Virus record (IMG/VR): IMGVR_UViG_3300031521_000314
Span: 1-26,311 of that record
DNA length: 26,311 nucleotides
Strand: one strand, 5' to 3'
Source: a virus
In this document: one piece after another, positions 22,384 through 26,311 of the stretch
Layout of the letters: each line of letters opens with the position of its first letter
Position numbering within the stretch: position 1 is the stretch's first letter
Position numbers and translations under genes: made by a program
Notes under the pieces: generated by a model
Databases searched by the model: none
What the model saw: the letters and a program-made list of their open reading frames with translations, nothing else
Told to the model about the DNA's origin: nothing

Positions 22384-23862
22384 ATGAGTTGGGCGAGTTT
22401 AGTTGTTAATCAGTTTGTTTCATTTAATGATGCAGCAGGATGTGGATTTACAATATTACACACACTTCCCACTACTGATCAGTTTATGACTAAAGCTGAC
22501 ATGATATATTACTTCTCAGGCTTTGATGTTGCAAATATTGCTGCGTTAGCATCTAATCAATGGGTAGTTAAAGGAAATTTCTCAATTTCTACTCCTACTC
22601 CTACGCCAACCCCTACAATAACACCTACACCTACATCAACTCCAACGATTACCCCAACCCCTACAATAACACCTACTCCAACGAGTACACCTACTAGTAC
22701 GCCAACAATAACACCTACTCCAACGAGTACACCAACATCAACTCCTACAATAACACCTACTCCAACGAGTACACCAACATCAACTCCTACGATAACTCCT
22801 ACTCCAACGAGTACACCAACATCAACTCCTACGATAACTCCTACTCCAACGAGTACACCAACATCAACTCCTACGATAACTCCAACACCTACACCAACAG
22901 GTGTACCTACTAATACACCCACACCTACACCAACAAGTACTCCAGTACCACCAACTGCAACACCTACACCTACACCAACATCTACACCTGTACCACCAAC
23001 TGCAACACCTACACCTACACCAACATCTACACCAGTTCCTCCAACTAGTACGCCAACATCTACACCTACTGCCACACCAACACAAACACCAACTCCATTG
23101 CCACAATATACTGCATACTGGTCGTTTAGTTTGGATAGTACATCTGATGATTTTTACAGCATATCAACATCTAGTGATGGTAGTAATTGGGTTCAAAGCG
23201 TTTATGGTACAACTGCTGGTGGAAACGCTAGTGGTAGCATAACAACATCGAATAAATATATTACAGCTTCATTATCACATAATCCTGTTAATGGTGGTGG
23301 TGCACCTACATATAGAACAGTATTATTCACTACACATCCAGCTGGAACATATATTGATAGTCAAACGAAAAATGATCCATCTTTCTCGGCTCAAGTATTC
23401 TATAACAATACAACGGTTCAAGATATTAACATAAATTTATCTGTAACACCAGCTAATACTCCAACACCAACGAGTACACCAACTCCAACACCAACGAGTA
23501 CACCAACTAATACTCCAACGAGTACTCCAACACCTCAACCATATAGAGTACTTACGTTAGGTATGGATGCAATGGCTGGTTATAATTATGATTATTATGC
23601 TACAGGTGTTGAAGATGCTGGATATGATATTTATGGACAACACATATATCATATTTATGATGGTAATACTGTCACAGTTAGTTTGCAAGTAACATATATA
23701 CCTGATTGGGAAACAAGTGCTTATGCACAGTTAGGTATTTCTGTATATTCAGTAATATTTGAAACATTCCAGACATATCATATTATTGGATATACATGGA
23801 CTGGTAATTATGCTGACGGTGATATTTATGTAGATAGCTTCGTTAATAATAATACTGAATAG
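22384..23862 (+). CDS. Fibre-like protein with long Thr/Pro tandem repeats
   Basis: 492 aa. A short N-terminal domain (about 1-68) is followed by ~170 residues made almost only of Thr, Pro, Ser and Ile. Five copies of the 14-residue unit [14 protein letters not shown] come first, then three copies of a 15-residue unit with [16 protein letters not shown] folded beta domain (about 240-355), a second short Thr/Pro stretch (about 357-385) and a final Tyr-rich beta domain follow. Such linkers are stiff, extended and often O-glycosylated. It is probably a virion surface protein with a long stalk. The gene lies 88 nt after the previous fibre gene and ends in TAG. Confidence 0.75.
   Translation: MSWASLVVNQFVSFNDAAGCGFTILHTLPTTDQFMTKADMIYYFSGFDVANIAALASNQWVVKGNFSISTPTPTPTPTITPTPTSTPTITPTPTITPTPTSTPTSTPTITPTPTSTPTSTPTITPTPTSTPTSTPTITPTPTSTPTSTPTITPTPTSTPTSTPTITPTPTPTGVPTNTPTPTPTSTPVPPTATPTPTPTSTPVPPTATPTPTPTSTPVPPTSTPTSTPTATPTQTPTPLPQYTAYWSFSLDSTSDDFYSISTSSDGSNWVQSVYGTTAGGNASGSITTSNKYITASLSHNPVNGGGAPTYRTVLFTTHPAGTYIDSQTKNDPSFSAQVFYNNTTVQDININLSVTPANTPTPTSTPTPTPTSTPTNTPTSTPTPQPYRVLTLGMDAMAGYNYDYYATGVEDAGYDIYGQHIYHIYDGNTVTVSLQVTYIPDWETSAYAQLGISVYSVIFETFQTYHIIGYTWTGNYADGDIYVDSFVNNNTE
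22606..23097 (+). repeat. Tandem DNA repeats encoding the Thr/Pro stalk
   Basis: Near-identical 42-nt units (acaataacacctactccaac and the following 22 nt) are repeated about five times in the first part. They are followed by about three 45-nt units encoding [15 protein letters not shown]. The opposite strand also shows long artificial Val/Gly frames, as expected from the composition. Copy number is likely to vary by slippage or recombination. Confidence 0.85.
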
Positions 23863-23874
23863 AATATAACTAAT

Positions 23875-23884
23875 GTATTTATAG
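23875..23884 (+). promoter_or_regulatory. GTATTTATAG motif
   Basis: Copy of the recurrent motif, 39 nt before the next start codon. Confidence 0.4.
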
Positions 23885-23922
23885 AAAATAATAACTAAAC
23901 TAATAATTAATAACAATTAATC

Positions 23923-24435
23923 ATGGCATTAAAAATTAATAATCAGATAGGATGCGATCAAGGAATTACAGATCAAGCCTATATAAGAATCAATACTTAT
24001 AATATTGATAAGGTAAATGGAAATATTGACATTCATTATAGTACTTACCTCAATGAAGAAGCCTCAAAGCCAATAAATATGATCAACAGTCCAACAATGA
24101 ATAGAAGTAATGGTCAGCCAATAAGAAACAACAAAATTGGTGATTCATTTAATATTCCATTGAAGAAAGAAGTTGTACAAACTACAACAACCATGCAAAG
24201 ACAACCAATTCAAAAGGAAGTTACAAGTAATATTGAAACAACTATTGATGGAGTAACCACAACCGAAAAGAAAACAACTATGGAAATAGTTATGGAAGAA
24301 GTAGCTGTTACTAATGAAGTTAAAACAATGGTTGCTGATATGACATTATTGGATGATGTAAATGTTTTTGCGTTCTGTTACGATAAGCTAAAACAAAAAT
24401 TATTGATTGATTTCAATGATATTGTTGACTGCTAA
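23923..24435 (+). CDS. Unknown 170-aa protein of the tail module
   Basis: I do not recognise the family. The N-terminal ~55 residues and the last ~35 residues look folded. The region between (about 65-130) is rich in Thr, Glu, Lys and Gln with alternating hydrophobics (KKEVVQTTTTMQRQPIQKEV, TTTEKKTTMEIVMEE) and is either an extended beta-strand or a disordered linker. No signal peptide, membrane segment or catalytic motif is visible. It sits between fibre genes with its own upstream motif and downstream terminator. A small virion or fibre-assembly protein is the natural guess, from context only. Confidence 0.65.
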   Translation: MALKINNQIGCDQGITDQAYIRINTYNIDKVNGNIDIHYSTYLNEEASKPINMINSPTMNRSNGQPIRNNKIGDSFNIPLKKEVVQTTTTMQRQPIQKEVTSNIETTIDGVTTTEKKTTMEIVMEEVAVTNEVKTMVADMTLLDDVNVFAFCYDKLKQKLLIDFNDIVDC

Positions 24436-24468
24436 TAAGTGACATTTTTTAATTAAAAACTATAATAA

Positions 24469-24507
24469 ATAAAACTTGGTATTAACTTATCAAGTTTTAT
24501 TTTTTAT
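24469..24507 (+). terminator. Terminator after the 170-aa gene
   Basis: ATAAAACTTG (24469-24478) pairs perfectly with CAAGTTTTAT (24491-24500), with a 12-nt loop, followed by TTTTT. Confidence 0.85.
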
Positions 24508-24529
24508 GAATTAATCTATTTAGTATTTA

Positions 24530-24541
24530 GTATTTATATAA
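24530..24541 (+). promoter_or_regulatory. GTATTTATATAA motif
   Basis: Copy of the recurrent motif between a terminator and the next fibre gene, 13 nt before the ATG. Confidence 0.4.
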
Positions 24542-24553
24542 AAATATCAATCA

Positions 24554-26311
24554 ATGCGTGATACAAAATCTAATTTAGCGAGCACTAAGTTTAAACAATG
24601 CAATAGTGACGTATTAAACATATCTGGCTGTACTAATGAATACGGCAGTATAAACATTAAATCTGTTGGTAGTATATCTTCAGATAATGGATACAAAATC
24701 AGTGGAACTACTGTAATAAAAACATCTAATAATGCCTTATCATCTATTTTCTTAGGTAATAGCGCTGGCTCTAATGGTTCTGGCATTAACAACTTAGGAA
24801 TTGGCTGTAATTCATTGTATTGTAATAGTACAGGTGTTGATAATATTGCAATTGGTTATTCATCTTTATATGTCAATACAACAGGTAAAAATAACATTGC
24901 TTTTGGTAATAGCAGTTTAGCAAGTAATACGTGTGGTTGTAATAATATAGGCATTGGTATAGGCACATTATTATCAAATACATGCGGTAATGATAATGTA
25001 GCAATTGGACAATGTGCTTTATATTGCAATACAACAGGCAACTTCAATGTAGCTAATGGTATTAATGCTTTACGCTTTAATACAATTGGTAATAATAATG
25101 TAGCTTCGGGTGCATTTACCCTATATAATAACACTTGTGGATATGGTGGCGTAGCAATTGGTACTTGTGCATTATATAGTAATACATTTGGTTGTAATAA
25201 TATAAGCGTTGGTGAAACAACTTTGTTATCTAATACAACTGGTAGTAATAATGTAGCTTTAGGTTCACATGCACTTCAAGGCAATATAATTGGTTGTAAT
25301 AATGTAGCAATTGGACTTTGTGCTGGTTACACTGAAACAGGAAATAATAAATTATATATTGCTAATAGTGCAGCATGTACATTAATTTATGGTGAGTTTA
25401 ATAATAAATTAGTTAGAATAGGTGGTTGCTTATGTGTAAGTGGCATAACTGCAGGTTCAGCTGGCGATTTTGTGGTATCTAATTCAGGTTTATTAGCAAC
25501 AAGAACAGCAGCATGCGTATTGGCTGATATTGGTGGTGCTTCTTGTAGTCAATCGTTTTATTTAGGAAAAACCTCAATAGCGATTAATAGAGCATGTGCA
25601 AGTCAATCATTAACTGGTATTAATATTGATGGTTGTAGTTGTAATGTAACTGGAATAATAGCACCTGTCAATGGTGGAACTGGTGTTAATAATAGTGGTT
25701 GTTTAACATGGGCAAGTGGAAATCATACATTGGGGACTGCTGCATATTGTGCATCGGGTGACTTCGCACCTACCTCACACGCAGTTAATGCCAGTACATA
25801 TGGATATGGTGATTGCACATTAGCAGGACATTTAAGAGTAGGTGGTGGCTTATCAGTATCAACAGGAACTGTTACGGTTAATTTTGGCACAACAGCAGGT
25901 TTAGTGTGGGGTTATGATTCACATCCAACAACTGTATGTGGTTACGGTATTACTGATATTGCAAGTAGTATAAGTGGTAGTTTTATTCAGAATGGAACAA
26001 GTGCTCAAACAGGTAATTATAATATTACAGGAAATGGAACTATTGGCGGTGTATTATATCAACTTTATGGCGGTGCTATAAAAGCTGCATTATTTAATAC
26101 TGCAACAAATTATTCAATGCAGACAACAGCAGGGATGGACATTGTATTTCAACCTGCTACTGTAACAGCTTTAACTCTTGCTTCAACAGGTGCAGCCACA
26201 TTCAGTTCGAGTGTGAGTGCTACACAATTATTTGTTGGTAGAACAGCTACTTATGGTAATACAGAAGCAGGTGCATATAAAGGTGTATTTCAATATTCAA
26301 GTTCTGCAACA
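24554..26311 (+). CDS. Tail-fibre protein with YadA-head-like repeats (3' end outside the window)
   Basis: The frame starting at ATG 24554 stays open for 586 codons to the window end. Residues about 75-270 are ~22-residue repeats (NNIGIG, DNVAIG, NNVASG, NNISVG, NNVALG, with ALxxNTTG between). They close with the boundary AIGLCAGYTETGNNKLYIAN and LIYGEFNNKLVRI shared with the other fibres. After it come APVNGGTGVNNSGCLTWASG, a pattern common in phage fibres, and a region with TTVCGYGITDIAS and SVSATQLFVG, which often precedes a C-terminal chaperone or trimerisation domain. I count about 26 cysteines, over 4 percent. Predicted receptor-binding fibre; the C-terminal domain that would define the type is not in view. 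Confidence 0.82.
   Translation, partial: MRDTKSNLASTKFKQCNSDVLNISGCTNEYGSINIKSVGSISSDNGYKISGTTVIKTSNNALSSIFLGNSAGSNGSGINNLGIGCNSLYCNSTGVDNIAIGYSSLYVNTTGKNNIAFGNSSLASNTCGCNNIGIGIGTLLSNTCGNDNVAIGQCALYCNTTGNFNVANGINALRFNTIGNNNVASGAFTLYNNTCGYGGVAIGTCALYSNTFGCNNISVGETTLLSNTTGSNNVALGSHALQGNIIGCNNVAIGLCAGYTETGNNKLYIANSAACTLIYGEFNNKLVRIGGCLCVSGITAGSAGDFVVSNSGLLATRTAACVLADIGGASCSQSFYLGKTSIAINRACASQSLTGINIDGCSCNVTGIIAPVNGGTGVNNSGCLTWASGNHTLGTAAYCASGDFAPTSHAVNASTYGYGDCTLAGHLRVGGGLSVSTGTVTVNFGTTAGLVWGYDSHPTTVCGYGITDIASSISGSFIQNGTSAQTGNYNITGNGTIGGVLYQLYGGAIKAALFNTATNYSMQTTAGMDIVFQPATVTALTLASTGAATFSSSVSATQLFVGRTATYGNTEAGAYKGVFQYSSSAT

Noticed and set aside
22557-23106. Long minus-strand and alternate-frame reading frames rich in Val/Gly or Cys/Trp
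   Set aside because: They are by-products of the Thr/Pro-encoding tandem repeats on the + strand.

Overview
This window reads as part of the genome of a large T4-like (myovirus-type) phage whose host is probably a member of the Bacteroidetes. The DNA is clearly AT-rich. All credible genes lie on the + strand, are tightly packed and mostly end in TAA. Start codons are almost never preceded by a Shine-Dalgarno sequence; leaders are A/T runs, as is usual for Bacteroidetes. Two upstream regions carry the Bacteroidetes -7 box (TAnnTTTG), and one of them has a TTG exactly 20 nt upstream. The host assignment is inference.

Region 1 (1-7489) is a T4-style replication and recombination block: the 3' part of a gp32-like single-stranded DNA-binding protein, a UvsX/RecA recombinase, a free-standing GIY-YIG endonuclease interrupted by an in-frame UGA, a T4 RNase H-like 5'-3' exonuclease, an unknown protein with an internal duplication, and a gp41/DnaB-type replicative helicase carrying a 131-residue mini-intein.

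Region 2 (7490-9144) has no convincing protein gene and is the most unusual part. It begins with a host-type promoter, ends with two tandem intrinsic terminators, and holds a tRNA locus. This contains an initiator tRNA-fMet, a tRNA with a UUA anticodon, two tRNAs that each carry a 57-63 nt insert at the same place in the D-loop, and a tRNA-Lys(CUU) whose 3' half lies in front of its 5' half (a permuted tRNA). A 23-nt motif with rigid spacing (RAACT, 11 nt, CAGTAAA) occurs six times. It forms the 3' end of both D-loop inserts and sits directly upstream of the permuted 3' half. That polarity looks like an intron-like element in normal order in two tRNAs and in permuted order in the third.

Region 3 (9145-12199) holds a small unknown gene, a protein with a helical N-terminal region and a C-terminal vWA domain resembling Ro60/TROVE proteins, and a partner resembling the ARPP-1 family. 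Ro60 proteins bind tRNA-like Y RNAs, so their position next to the odd RNA locus suggests a phage RNA-handling module. This link is inference.

Region 4 (12388-26311) is a late virion module: several long, repetitive, cysteine-rich tail-fibre or adhesin proteins with YadA-head-like NNIAIG repeats, a Thr/Pro-repeat fibre, a GT9-like glycosyltransferase, a second GIY-YIG endonuclease with NUMOD1-like repeats, and a fibre gene cut by the window end. A GTATTTATA-like motif recurs ahead of most transcription units here and is a candidate late promoter.
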